Shown here one piece after another: positions 26,670 through 35,533 of a DNA stretch of 64,000 nucleotides (the stretch's first letter is position 1; each line of letters begins with the position of its first letter). Source of the stretch: Fictibacillus arsenicus (GTDB lineage: Bacteria > Bacillota > Bacilli > Bacillales > Fictibacillaceae); contig NZ_MQMF01000001.1 of the NCBI RefSeq assembly GCF_001999465.1, forward strand, positions 1,054,001 to 1,118,000, given 5' to 3'. The notes beneath the pieces are model-generated. The model saw nothing but the letters and a program-made list of their open reading frames with translations. It ran no database searches and had not been told where the DNA came from. A program made the position numbers and the translations under genes.

Positions 26670-27590
26670 TCAAATATTTTTTAATACTATTGATACCATT
26701 TCATGGACTGTAAACTGCTGTGTAGGACGACTTAATTTACTCATTTGTATTCTATTTATAAGCTTGACTGTCTCTCTAAAATGCCAGTCTGATAGCTTTA
26801 ATCGTCTTATAAAAGAACTGCGATATGTATGCTGGAAGAGGGTTTGTACTCTATGGAGGCCATCAAGACTTTCATATCTAATCGAAGATTCATTTTCTAT
26901 TGCACTTAATTCAATTATTCCAGCAAGTGGAATAGGAACTATTATAGGATTTTTGACAGGTACTGCATACTTTGTTTCTCGCTCAAATAGTGGTTTATAA
27001 TTTATTGAATTCATTCCAAAACAAATTAAGCTTTCTTCCCAGAGTTTTTGCTGTGGATATGAGGGCATAACTAAAGGTTTATCTTGATTGTCGAAATTAA
27101 TAGCTATCACGTCATCACTTATTAGTTGAAAGTTTTTAAGCGCAAACGCTGCAGCTATTGTAGATTTACCTGCTCCAGAATCACCAACAAAAGCATAAGC
27201 CTTACCATCAATTGCAACAGCACTACCATGTAAACATAATATTTTTTTCTGAAGCAGCAATGTACCCATACATGTCCCTAATAAATAAAGTCTAATTTTA
27301 TCCTGATCTGCACCAAGTTCCGGTGAAAAAATAATTGAATTGCTATTTTTTATGCAAAAAATTGATAAATTAGGGATTTTAAATAATACCAAGTTTTTTT
27401 CCACAAAAACTTGTGAATTTGACGTCACTTTTTTATTCCAAAGTTCAGTCAAGTTGCCAATCCCAATTTGAACATCTCCACATCCATTAAAAGTTGTAAC
27501 AAATAATTCGGGAAAACAAATCTCACTTGTAATATTTAAACCGAAAGAATTGTATTGATAAACTTGTTTAGTTAAATTCAAATTTCCCAC
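26670..27590 (-). CDS. HPr-kinase-like lasso peptide kinase
   Basis: A 306-residue protein. The P-loop is GDSGAGKST (residues 136-144), preceded by CLHGSAVAIDGKAYAFV and followed by LISDDVIAI, the layout of HPr kinase homologues. In paeninodin-type clusters this enzyme phosphorylates the C-terminal serine of the precursor. The precursor here ends in serine, which fits. A terminator-like hairpin separates it from the precursor gene, probably lowering its expression relative to the peptide. Confidence 0.85.
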   Translation of the reverse strand: MGNLNLTKQVYQYNSFGLNITSEICFPELFVTTFNGCGDVQIGIGNLTELWNKKVTSNSQVFVEKNLVLFKIPNLSIFCIKNSNSIIFSPELGADQDKIRLYLLGTCMGTLLLQKKILCLHGSAVAIDGKAYAFVGDSGAGKSTIAAAFALKNFQLISDDVIAINFDNQDKPLVMPSYPQQKLWEESLICFGMNSINYKPLFERETKYAVPVKNPIIVPIPLAGIIELSAIENESSIRYESLDGLHRVQTLFQHTYRSSFIRRLKLSDWHFRETVKLINRIQMSKLSRPTQQFTVHEMVSIVLKNI

Positions 27591-27617
27591 TTCCCTCTTA
27601 ATCCTTTATATAAGGTA

Positions 27618-27656
27618 AAAACCCTTATACTGTATTGATTTATGTATAAGGGTTTT
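27618..27656 (-). terminator. Terminator/attenuator hairpin after lasso precursor
   Basis: On the minus strand AAAACCCTTATAC pairs perfectly with GTATAAGGGTTTT (13 bp) around a 13-base loop, followed by UUUUA. Partial termination would give more precursor than enzyme message. Confidence 0.7.
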
Positions 27657-27684
27657 GTGGTCTAAATTAAGTAATTATGTTTTA

Positions 27685-27810
27685 TTAGCTATAATGAACT
27701 ACTTCATCAACATCAGGTTGGACTGCATCAGGAGTTTTAATTCCTGGCCCTGCCATTGTTAGATTAATATCAAGTACTTCCAATATTGGTTCCTGCCAAA
27801 CTTTCTTCAT
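27685..27810 (-). CDS. Lasso peptide precursor, paeninodin family
   Basis: A 41-residue precursor from the ATG at 27810, with GGGAGG 7 bases upstream. The 19-residue leader is MKKVWQEPILEVLDINLTM, with Trp5, Pro8 and Leu13 as recognition residues and Thr18 at position -2, as lasso leaders require. The predicted 22-residue core begins AGPG, has TPDA at core 7-10 and ends VVHYS. A ring from Ala1 to Asp9 and a tail ending in Ser22 parallel paeninodin, whose C-terminal serine is phosphorylated. It overlaps the cyclase 3' end by 41 bases. It differs from paeninodin mainly at core positions 5, 6, 11, 15 and near the end. Confidence 0.92.
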   Translation of the reverse strand: MKKVWQEPILEVLDINLTMAGPGIKTPDAVQPDVDEVVHYS

Positions 27811-29737
27811 AAACTTCACCTCCCTTCAATTTTTTTAAGAATCGATAGACAATTATACTCCGCATCATTACACGAAAATTTGGATCGAGTGCATAATTTG
27901 ATTGCATATTTTCTTTTGCAGTTCTTAAAACTTCTACATTCAGGAACTCCAGTGATAAAGGATCGGAACACATGTAATCATATTCATCAATAAACATTTG
28001 CCATTTAGAAGACATACGTTGAATTACATCCACTCCCTGAATTCCTCTAGTCCGTTGATTTAAACGAACCTTGTCAGGCAAGTATCCTTTTGTGGATCTT
28101 CGTATGAGTGATCTGCCGAGTCCCTCACAAATGAATTGATCGATTGGAATAGATAAACAAAATTGGACAACCCGTAAATCATTAGTTGGATCATGCGCTC
28201 TTAGTGAATTAATTAAAGATAATCTCGTACTAGTGGTTCCAGTAATGTTCCAATTATTTAGTCTTCCAAAGTGTTGCTTCCTGATTTCGTAAATATTCGG
28301 ATTTGTTGTATCAACCGGGTATAAACCCTTTTCCTCAAGACTCTTATATATATTCGTTCTTTCAGCCAATTCCTTACTAATCACTTCAGGAAGGATATAA
28401 GAGGTCTCTTTTGATTGAAAATAATTAGGAAACGCTCTAGATCTCACTTCCTTTAACACTCTTGATTTTTTAACATTTAAATAATCAGAATAAAGATTAA
28501 GTTCTTTATTTAATTTAATCCATCTCATTTTTTTCATTAAACTCGAGTAATATCTCAGTTCAGGTCCCCAAGATATTGTATAGTTACCTCTTGCACCATT
28601 TAATAAAATCCCTATTCTATCTAAGTGCGCTTGCTTATATATACCTTTCAACCAAACAGAATTTTCAAAAAATTTATAAGGCATTTCCATGATGTTTAAC
28701 CACTCATCAATATCTGAAAAGGGATCTTTTCCTTTAAAATCTAAATACCGATCTGAAATATTACCTACATAATCTACAGTAGACCTAATAAATTCACTTT
28801 CATTAGGGATTAAGTGATTATAATTCCACTCAGTAAATTCCGGAATTGGTACGGCACTATATGTATTTAACCGTTTATTTAATTGCTTTAAGTTTCTAGA
28901 GGCAAAGCTTACTACAGATCCAGAATCCAATCCTCCACTTAATTCAGAACCTATATTTTTATGGGTTCGAAATCTAGACTTTACTGCAGTCTGAAAGACA
29001 TCTCGAAAAGCTTCTATGTATTCTTCGTTGTTTTTTAGTTTTAGTTTTTTATTATTGCCAATATCAAGATATCTCGATAGAATTACTCTTCCCTTTTTCA
29101 CCTTTATTGTGTGTGAAGGAGGAACGGATGATATATTCTTATACACAGTAATAAAAGGATCAGCTACATCATTCATATTAGGAATTGTAAGAAATTCGGC
29201 TAACCAATACTCATTCAATTCATTTGAAATATACGGTAACTTTAACAATGGATTTAAGAGAGTTGAAAATGCGATTCTTTGATCATCACTATAAAAGTAA
29301 AATGACCTTTTGCCTGAAAAATCTCTTGCTCCAAAAAGACATTGTTCTTTTTCATCCCAAATCATAAAAGCAAACTCACCATTTAAATGTTTTGGCATTT
29401 CATCCTTCCACTTACAATAAGCAAGTAAAATAATTTCATTATCTGTAATATCATTACGGATAGAATAGTCGATATTTAATTTTTGAAACAGTTCATTTCG
29501 ATTATCGAGTATAGCATCAGACGTAATTGCTAATCTTTTATCATTGTCATAAAATGACTTTTTGTTATTTATATCTTCTGGCATGATCCATTGAGCGTGG
29601 CAGCCAAAAAATAAATTATCCTTATAGTAAATATCTAAACTATCAACAGGAAATTTGTTATAATATTCCATCATCGCATTCCCATAATGAATAACTGGTT
29701 CTTCATTAAAACTATAAATTCCAGCAATAGCACTCAT
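27770..29737 (-). CDS. Lasso peptide cyclase (asparagine-synthetase-like C protein)
   Basis: A 655-residue protein with an N-terminal Ntn-like domain (starts MSAIAGIYSF, so the catalytic Cys2 of true glutaminases is absent) and an ATP-binding domain with SGGLDS at 267-272. It adenylates the Asp9 side chain of the core and closes the macrolactam. First gene of the operon, with AAGGCGGG before the start and a SinR-like palindrome 53 bases upstream. Confidence 0.92.
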   Translation of the reverse strand: MSAIAGIYSFNEEPVIHYGNAMMEYYNKFPVDSLDIYYKDNLFFGCHAQWIMPEDINNKKSFYDNDKRLAITSDAILDNRNELFQKLNIDYSIRNDITDNEIILLAYCKWKDEMPKHLNGEFAFMIWDEKEQCLFGARDFSGKRSFYFYSDDQRIAFSTLLNPLLKLPYISNELNEYWLAEFLTIPNMNDVADPFITVYKNISSVPPSHTIKVKKGRVILSRYLDIGNNKKLKLKNNEEYIEAFRDVFQTAVKSRFRTHKNIGSELSGGLDSGSVVSFASRNLKQLNKRLNTYSAVPIPEFTEWNYNHLIPNESEFIRSTVDYVGNISDRYLDFKGKDPFSDIDEWLNIMEMPYKFFENSVWLKGIYKQAHLDRIGILLNGARGNYTISWGPELRYYSSLMKKMRWIKLNKELNLYSDYLNVKKSRVLKEVRSRAFPNYFQSKETSYILPEVISKELAERTNIYKSLEEKGLYPVDTTNPNIYEIRKQHFGRLNNWNITGTTSTRLSLINSLRAHDPTNDLRVVQFCLSIPIDQFICEGLGRSLIRRSTKGYLPDKVRLNQRTRGIQGVDVIQRMSSKWQMFIDEYDYMCSDPLSLEFLNVEVLRTAKENMQSNYALDPNFRVMMRSIIVYRFLKKLKGGEVYEESLAGTNIGST

Positions 29738-29789
29738 ATACTTCCCGCCTTAAGTCTAATTGATTTGGTTCTATATTTAAATCTATTTT

Positions 29790-29805
29790 GTTCGTTATAA
29801 AGAAC
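29790..29805 (-). promoter_or_regulatory. SinR-like operator palindrome upstream of lasso operon
   Basis: GTTCTTTATAACGAAC on the transcribed strand; the first eight bases equal those of the eps promoter sites. It suggests co-repression of the lasso operon with the matrix operon. Confidence 0.6.
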
Positions 29806-29896
29806 ATGTTATTCTTAAATTAACATCTCATTTTAGAAATGTCAAAGATTTTTTGTTTAAAACTGACTTGATTTATAAACTTAGATACTCATAAGA

Positions 29897-29932
29897 GCAA
29901 AAAAAAGAGCAGGATATATTCTTCTTCCCGCC
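29897..29932 (-). terminator. Terminator of beta-helix gene
   Basis: GGCGGGA pairs with TCCTGCT-type sequence on the minus strand, followed by eight U. It isolates the lasso operon from upstream transcription. Confidence 0.65.
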
Positions 29933-29963
29933 TTATGGCTTGGTTCATCATTATTTTTTTGAT

Positions 29964-32093
29964 TTAATTAAGAACGCCGTTTATGATATTATTCACCAAA
30001 ATTTCATTTGTGAATTTTATTTCAAATCCATTAAGAACATTATTTTTAACAATGACTTGAGCAACATTTGCACTGTTAGCAAATAATTGTTTTTTTATTG
30101 GACTATACAAGTAATTACTATCAATGATTAAGGATATACCAGCAAATGTTGATTGAATTAAAATTGGGGGTCTATTTAAGAACACTGGATTGAAATATTT
30201 TAATGTGTTTCCTTTAATAATAACTTCCTCTTTAATATTTTGAATAACCAATAAAGAGCTATCTTTTTTTTCAATATGACAACCTTCTATTTTTAAACTT
30301 TTTGCATTTCCAATCGTTATTAAATTGTTGTTCTGATCTGTACTTCTTATATAACAGTCAATAAACTCGATTTCTTGATCATTTAAAGAAGAAGTTGCGA
30401 TGTTTATGATATTTATATTTAAGAACTTACATTCATTAAATTTTCCAGGGGGCAAGCTTATAGGTTTTGTAATATTCCTAAAAACAATATTGTCAAAAAC
30501 CCATCCTTTATTAGGTCTGTTATTGTATATAACTCCAATATTGTCTTCTCCTTCAAATACACTATTTCTAATAGTTTGAGGTTCTAATGTCAGGATTAAG
30601 GAGTAATTTGAGAAAATTTGTTTGAATTTATCATTTAAGAATTTGCAACCATCTAGAACAATAGTATATGGAACTGTTTGACTTATAGTAATGTTACTAT
30701 TTTTAAAAATATTGTTATAAACATTTATACTCCTACCATAATTATTTATAGTATTAGAGTCACCAAAAGTAATATTTGAACCAAAAAAATTATTATTACT
30801 AATTAAAAGCTCTCCTGCAATTACCACTTGTCCCTGATCAATTCTATTGTTAATAAAAATTGATTTATCTACAGGTGCATTTAGTGCAACTGAAACATAT
30901 TTACCAACCTTACTAAACTTGTTTCCATTTATATACATATACTTTCCGTTCGTAATGACTAAATCGTAACCCCAGTTTTTATAAAAATTATTACGTTCAA
31001 TAAAGAAATGTTGGTTCCAGTCATATCCATCCTCAATATCAATCCCGCCTTGAGGATCAGTTCCATTTTGAAATGTATTTCCACCAATATGATGTATAGT
31101 ATTATCACGAACAAAAATGAATTGACCTTGCAAGCTCATCCCTTGTCTACGGCAATGATGAATGTCTAATTTTTCGAAAAAGATATTTTCAGCGAATTTT
31201 AAATTCCAAACCATTAGGTTATTTTTATTATCAGCAGGTATCGTCCCTTGATATAAGGAAAACTTAGCCCATTTAGCATCTTTCGGAGGTTCAACTTTAC
31301 TAAAAAACTCGACTTTAGTTTCAGCAACTAAAAAAGTTCCGTCTGATTTATAGAAAAAAACATCAAAATGAGTAGCTGAAATGTCAGCCCCAATTGATCC
31401 ATAGCCTGTTCCTGCTAGTGTGAAATAACCTATATTAGTAATTAGAGAGTTTGTTACATCCAAAGCATTAGTCCATCTTATTTTATTAGGTGTAATTTCT
31501 TCTAAACCTGTAATAGGATTAAAACTGCCAAGTTCACATGTTGCAGACCTCAAGTAATATGCCATGTTACCGCCTTTATTTGTGGTATTACATCCATCAC
31601 CTGTCATATTGTAGATTTCTAGGTTATCTATTAAGATGTTTTTGGATGCATATATATTTACACCGGTTCCACCTTCATGGGTATCTGAACCCACACCATC
31701 TTTTGTATAAATATGAGTTTCTTTGTCACCCTCTAATTTACCGTTTGTTATTCGAGAATATTGAACTTCTGAGAATTTAACCATTTGGTATGATTCTAAG
31801 TTATTACTTCTTACTTTAAGGGTAGCTCCACCTAGATTAAAAGTCATGTTACTTTTAGGCAAAATTGGATTATTTTCATCGATTAAATATTCACCTCTTG
31901 GTAAGACGATCTCTGTAAAATTATTTTGAGCAGCCCATGTTAATGCATTATTAATACCTAATGTAGTGTTAACTGCATCAGTTCCATCATTTTTTATTCC
32001 CCATCTTTCTAATTCTATTAAATAAGAAGCTGATATATTATTATCTCCAGACTTCCAAATACTGTTTTCTATTGTTGGGTTTTCCACCATCAA
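29964..32093 (-). CDS. Pectate-lyase-like parallel beta-helix protein
   Basis: A 709-residue protein. Near the N-terminus, WGIKNDGTDAVNTTLGINNALTWAAQNN...LPRGEYLI is the entry motif of pectate-lyase-3/phage tail-spike beta-helix proteins. Most of the rest is repeated strands with Asn ladders (NNNFFGSNITFGDSNTINN, NSNITISQ), typical right-handed beta-helix coils. No signal peptide is visible, so export, if any, is non-classical, or the start is misjudged. It may bind or cleave polysaccharide. Its place between the lasso operon and a decayed acyltransferase suggests part of the surface polysaccharide region. Confidence 0.75.
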   Translation of the reverse strand: MMVENPTIENSIWKSGDNNISASYLIELERWGIKNDGTDAVNTTLGINNALTWAAQNNFTEIVLPRGEYLIDENNPILPKSNMTFNLGGATLKVRSNNLESYQMVKFSEVQYSRITNGKLEGDKETHIYTKDGVGSDTHEGGTGVNIYASKNILIDNLEIYNMTGDGCNTTNKGGNMAYYLRSATCELGSFNPITGLEEITPNKIRWTNALDVTNSLITNIGYFTLAGTGYGSIGADISATHFDVFFYKSDGTFLVAETKVEFFSKVEPPKDAKWAKFSLYQGTIPADNKNNLMVWNLKFAENIFFEKLDIHHCRRQGMSLQGQFIFVRDNTIHHIGGNTFQNGTDPQGGIDIEDGYDWNQHFFIERNNFYKNWGYDLVITNGKYMYINGNKFSKVGKYVSVALNAPVDKSIFINNRIDQGQVVIAGELLISNNNFFGSNITFGDSNTINNYGRSINVYNNIFKNSNITISQTVPYTIVLDGCKFLNDKFKQIFSNYSLILTLEPQTIRNSVFEGEDNIGVIYNNRPNKGWVFDNIVFRNITKPISLPPGKFNECKFLNINIINIATSSLNDQEIEFIDCYIRSTDQNNNLITIGNAKSLKIEGCHIEKKDSSLLVIQNIKEEVIIKGNTLKYFNPVFLNRPPILIQSTFAGISLIIDSNYLYSPIKKQLFANSANVAQVIVKNNVLNGFEIKFTNEILVNNIINGVLN

Positions 32094-32271
32094 TCACTTC
32101 CTCGCACATACTGCTTGTACTAACTATGTTTTACTTACTAAAAAACCCCTATTTTGTCTGCAACAAATTAGAGGCGAAAATAAAAATATATATTTTTACT
32201 TTTACTATAGGATATTCATAGATAATAGAAACGTGAATAAAATATGGTTTAGTTCAAAATAATAATTTAGT

Positions 32272-33361
32272 TTATGATATCCTTTTTCCGGTAAGTCTTT
32301 TATTATCAATTATTATTATTTTTTCTTTATCTATAAAACTAATTAAAGGTTTCATCAAAGATTTTATAAAATAAGATGTTGCAATACATAAGGCTATTAG
32401 CCAGATAAATATAAAGATTGGATATTTAGGACTGAAAGTAATTTGTTGAAAAATGGTAGAATAAAAAAACATATGTGTTAGCCAAATATTTAATAGAGTG
32501 ATTGCTAATAAAATCTAATGTTTTTTGAAAGAATATATTTTTATCTATTAATAAATATAATCAAATAAATATAATTCCGTTTATGGGCGCAATAATTGCT
32601 GATTCGACTATAGAATGAAAGATTATTAAAGAAAGGAAGCCAGCTATACAAAATAGATTTTTAAATTTTATATTATTAAATTTAGAATGGATTTTCGTAT
32701 AAATTTTTTCTTTTGCAAAAAGAGAACCTATAACTAATGAGAAAAGAGATGTACCAAGTAACATTATTAATTGAATGAATTCGTTTATTAATAGATTATT
32801 ACTAAACTCTGTTATATTTGAAGCTCTAATTAAGTATGAAAGAAAGTAAATTATACTTGCAAAACCGAATAAAATTATTGAATTATAATGTTTTATTATT
32901 TTTATTAGAATAGGGGATATTATTACAAGAATAATATATATCTGTAAGAACCACCCAGCACCATTATACGAATTAGATAACCCCAAGAAATTCAGAAAAA
33001 ATTTCGTGAAGTCAGGTGTAAAGGTTTGATCTCGTCCATATAAAAATCCAATAGGTATAAAAATAAAAAATACAGTCCAATAATTAATGAATAATTTCAG
33101 TATTCTTTTAAGATTTTTTTTTTATATTGATCCGTTAGATTTGGTTATCATTATATAAAATGCATAACCAGTAACAAATAAATATATTGGTCTACATGAA
33201 TCTCCCATTAAACCAATATAGTAAACTAATGGTATCCCATTAATTATAGGAACTGTTTCATATAGACCATTTACATCTTTTCTCGCAAATAAATGCAGCA
33301 AAACCATTAATAATATAGCTATTCCTTTTAAAACCTTAGTATCCTGTTTTGACAATTCCAT
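32272..33361 (-). pseudogene. Decayed acyltransferase-3 family gene
   Basis: Three fragments make one acyltransferase. 33122-33361 has the start KGIAILLMVLLHLFARKD, 32561-32986 the middle membrane helices (GAGWFLQIYIILVIISPILI) and 32272-32472 the C-terminus (MFFYSTIFQQITFS). Reading shows a frame change at a ten-T run (33114-33123), an in-frame TGA after GIIFI where Trp would fit, and another frame change before the segment NIWLTHMFF. More lesions than one sequencing error would explain, so true decay is likely. Confidence 0.8.
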
Positions 33362-33380
33362 GATTTTCTCTCCCCCTTTG

Positions 33381-33412
33381 AAATCACCGTTCTTAATTAA
33401 GAACGGTGATTT
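33381..33412. promoter_or_regulatory. 32-bp perfect palindrome with SinR-like core
   Basis: The left half is AAATCACCGTTCTTAA and the right half its exact reverse complement. The centre (33389-33404) is GTTCTTAATTAAGAAC, the same 16-bp form as the other operators. It lies 28 bases upstream of the decayed acyltransferase. It could also act as a hairpin. Confidence 0.5.
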
Positions 33413-33799
33413 AGTTTATTTTATAATATTTATCCATAATTTAACAAGTACTAATTGAAATTGTTATTTAAAATTGAAAATTAGCATTAAGAATTTTAAT
33501 GTTTTTAACATGAAACTTCTACAAATCACTATATTTTCGAACCAAAGCTTACCACAGACGTCCGCGATTCAAACAAGATAATACAACTGGGTTGTTTATT
33601 AAGCTTACAAATTCAACTTGGAAGATTCTAGAAGATACCTCTTGACTTGATGATACCGCCGGTTTTTTATAATAATAATGCTATTAAATTAAAAAATAAG
33701 GGCTAGCTTAATATAAAACCAGTATGTCGATTGTTTAACAGAAGTTTTGATTCTCTCTATAACGTGAATTTCTTCAATTACATGGTTTTTGATCCCTTT
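33413..33799. other. Gene-free AT-rich stretch
   Basis: I see no supportable gene, RNA or terminator here. It lies between the decayed acyltransferase and the transposase remnant and may hold further decayed mobile-element sequence. Confidence 0.5.
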
Positions 33800-34208
33800 A
33801 TAATCCACGATTAAGCAAGTGCCCGCAAGGCGAAGCTTTGTCTTATAGATCGACTACTCGCCAGAGCTATCATCAATATGCTACCAATCCATTAGAGTGC
33901 AAACAGTTGTACGTTGCTTTCCCAATGTACACTGAGCCAACAGCACGTAAAGATGATCCAACAGAAAATTGGGGAGGATTATATAGAGGAAGTAAAACAC
34001 CTTAGACATACTGAGGAGAATAAAAAAAATATGACAGCGAAAAGAAACCATTGAACGGGTCTTCGCTGATGCAAAAGAAAAGTATGGTATGCGTTGGACG
34101 AAGCTAAGAGGACTTAAAAAAGTTCCCGCTCACGCGATGCTTACTTTCGTTGCCATGAATCTTAAGAAACTGGCAAACTGGACATGGCAAGGGTCATGTC
34201 CTGTGTAA
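33800..34208 (+). pseudogene. IS1182-type transposase remnant
   Basis: Forward-strand fragments resemble the C-terminal half of an IS1182-family transposase: KCPQGEALSYRSTTRQSYHQYATNP with the cysteine-region pattern, then ETIERVFADAKEKYGMRWTKLRGL and AMLTFVAMNLKKLANW. Frame changes and stops break it and the N-terminal half is missing. It marks past insertion in this junkyard between the polysaccharide/lasso region and the conserved chromosome. Confidence 0.75.
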
Positions 34209-34246
34209 TCCAGGTGTTTTTTTTCAAAAATAATACTAATAAACAA

Positions 34247-34287
34247 GACAAACCCCATTTCCAACAAAAAGATGAAAGGGGTTTGTC
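34247..34287. repeat. Inverted repeat after transposase remnant
   Basis: GACAAACCCC and GGGGTTTGTC form a 10-bp stem (plus TTTC/GAAA) with no U tract on either side. It could be an old insertion-sequence end or a weak terminator. Confidence 0.35.
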
Positions 34288-34337
34288 TACGTTCTGAATA
34301 ACTTTAAAGTTATTCTTAACATGTTTTCTTTAAGTCT

Positions 34338-34769
34338 TTAACGGGCTGTTTTTCTAAATTTAAATACAAATCCAACGATAAAAGATAAAATCGTCATGAT
34401 AAACAGTGCTGTGGTGATCGTTGTAACGCCAGCATTCATGTTTAATGCGTGAAACACCTGAGCACTGATGCCAAATGGAATTGCAAAAAATAAGAACAGC
34501 ATTCCAAAAATCGCATTTTTTGTACTGTACAATTTAGTCTTATGTGCGATGTCTAATACTTTCAAACTTACAATCCAAAAAGCACTCGTAATCGACCAGA
34601 ATAGGAGTATGGAAGAAATAAATGAAGTTGAAGTCAGTCCTAGAATTCGGTCGATGACCAAATTAATATTCCCCCATACCATCACTGTTTGATACAGTCC
34701 CAATACAAATAGTGCCGCTAAAAAAATAAACGCAAATCCAAACCCTGATGTAATATGTTTCATCCCCAA
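34338..34769 (-). CDS. Small four-helix membrane protein, unknown
   Basis: About 143 residues with four hydrophobic segments (FGFAFIFLAALFVLGLY, SFISSILLFWSITSAFWIVSL, AIFGMLFLFFAIPFGISAQVF, TTALFIMTILSFIVGFVF). The TTG start has AAGGAGAG 5-7 bases upstream; the ATG two codons later is an alternative. I recognise no family. Single-gene unit beside the transposase remnant. Confidence 0.6.
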   Translation of the reverse strand: MGMKHITSGFGFAFIFLAALFVLGLYQTVMVWGNINLVIDRILGLTSTSFISSILLFWSITSAFWIVSLKVLDIAHKTKLYSTKNAIFGMLFLFFAIPFGISAQVFHALNMNAGVTTITTALFIMTILSFIVGFVFKFRKTAR

Positions 34770-34947
34770 ATATACTCTCCTTCCCTAATTCCGCTAAAAT
34801 GAAACCTAATTTTCAAATTATTTTACAATATTTTTCGGAAAATTGGAACCCTTACTTGCACTTTTGTGATTTTTTACATAATTGACTATTAGAATAGAGC
34901 TAGAGAAATACATTTGTTCCAATCTGAATATCTAAGATCCTTGAACT

Positions 34948-34980
34948 AAAAAAGATAACCTTCATTGGTTATCTTTTTTA
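34948..34980 (-). terminator. Terminator of 34986 gene
   Basis: AAAAAAGATAACC pairs with GGTTATCTTTTTT around a 6-base loop; usable in both directions. Confidence 0.82.
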
Positions 34981-34985
34981 ATACG

Positions 34986-35366
34986 CTATACAAACACGTT
35001 TTCAGAGGTGTTTAAAATCTCTCCGATATTATTTTTTAATAGAGTGGATTTTCGGGCTATTCCTTTCTCAAATTGCTCAATTGTTGTGCTATCCCCGTTA
35101 CTCCTTGATGGCTCGACTTCAATAATTTCTTCTAATTGTTTGCGTACATAGTTATCATTTTGAGGAAACTCCCCATTTTTTAATTTACTTATGAAAATAA
35201 ATGTATCCATGTCTCTGTAGTTCAGTTCGATTTCAATTCCAATCTGATCATTTACATATAAGAAGGTTGTCTTCCAGCTCCCATCTGTTGCAACCGGTTC
35301 AGAAAATCCATAATCACTTATAAGATAGGAAAAACTCTCTTCCGTTATTGATGAGAATAAATTCAT
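34986..35366 (-). CDS. Hypothetical acidic protein, possibly immunity-like
   Basis: A 126-residue acidic cytoplasmic protein (ITEESFSYLISDYGFSEPV..., then WKTTFLYVNDQIGIEIELNYRDMD). The pattern of a short alpha/beta domain with a YLI.DYGF start resembles some polymorphic-toxin immunity proteins, but no toxin gene is near. GGAGG precedes the ATG. Function unknown. Confidence 0.6.
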   Translation of the reverse strand: MNLFSSITEESFSYLISDYGFSEPVATDGSWKTTFLYVNDQIGIEIELNYRDMDTFIFISKLKNGEFPQNDNYVRKQLEEIIEVEPSRSNGDSTTIEQFEKGIARKSTLLKNNIGEILNTSENVFV

Positions 35367-35487
35367 GGTAACACCTCCATTGAGATTTAAATTAATTGTT
35401 ATAATAATTCTCTTTAGTTTACATGGTTTATGTCCATAAAGATATTACTTATACTTCTCTCTATTAAACATTACTCCTCTTTTATCG

Positions 35488-35521
35488 CAAAAAAACCTCA
35501 TTCTAAAAAGTTGAATGAGGG
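35488..35521 (-). terminator. Terminator of nitronate monooxygenase-like gene
   Basis: CCTCATTC pairs with GAATGAGG, followed on the minus strand by seven U. Confidence 0.82.
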
Positions 35522-35533
35522 AATTTAGTAACA

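Noticed and set aside
34247-34287. Hairpin as an intrinsic terminator
   Set aside because: No U tract on either strand; kept only as an inverted repeat.
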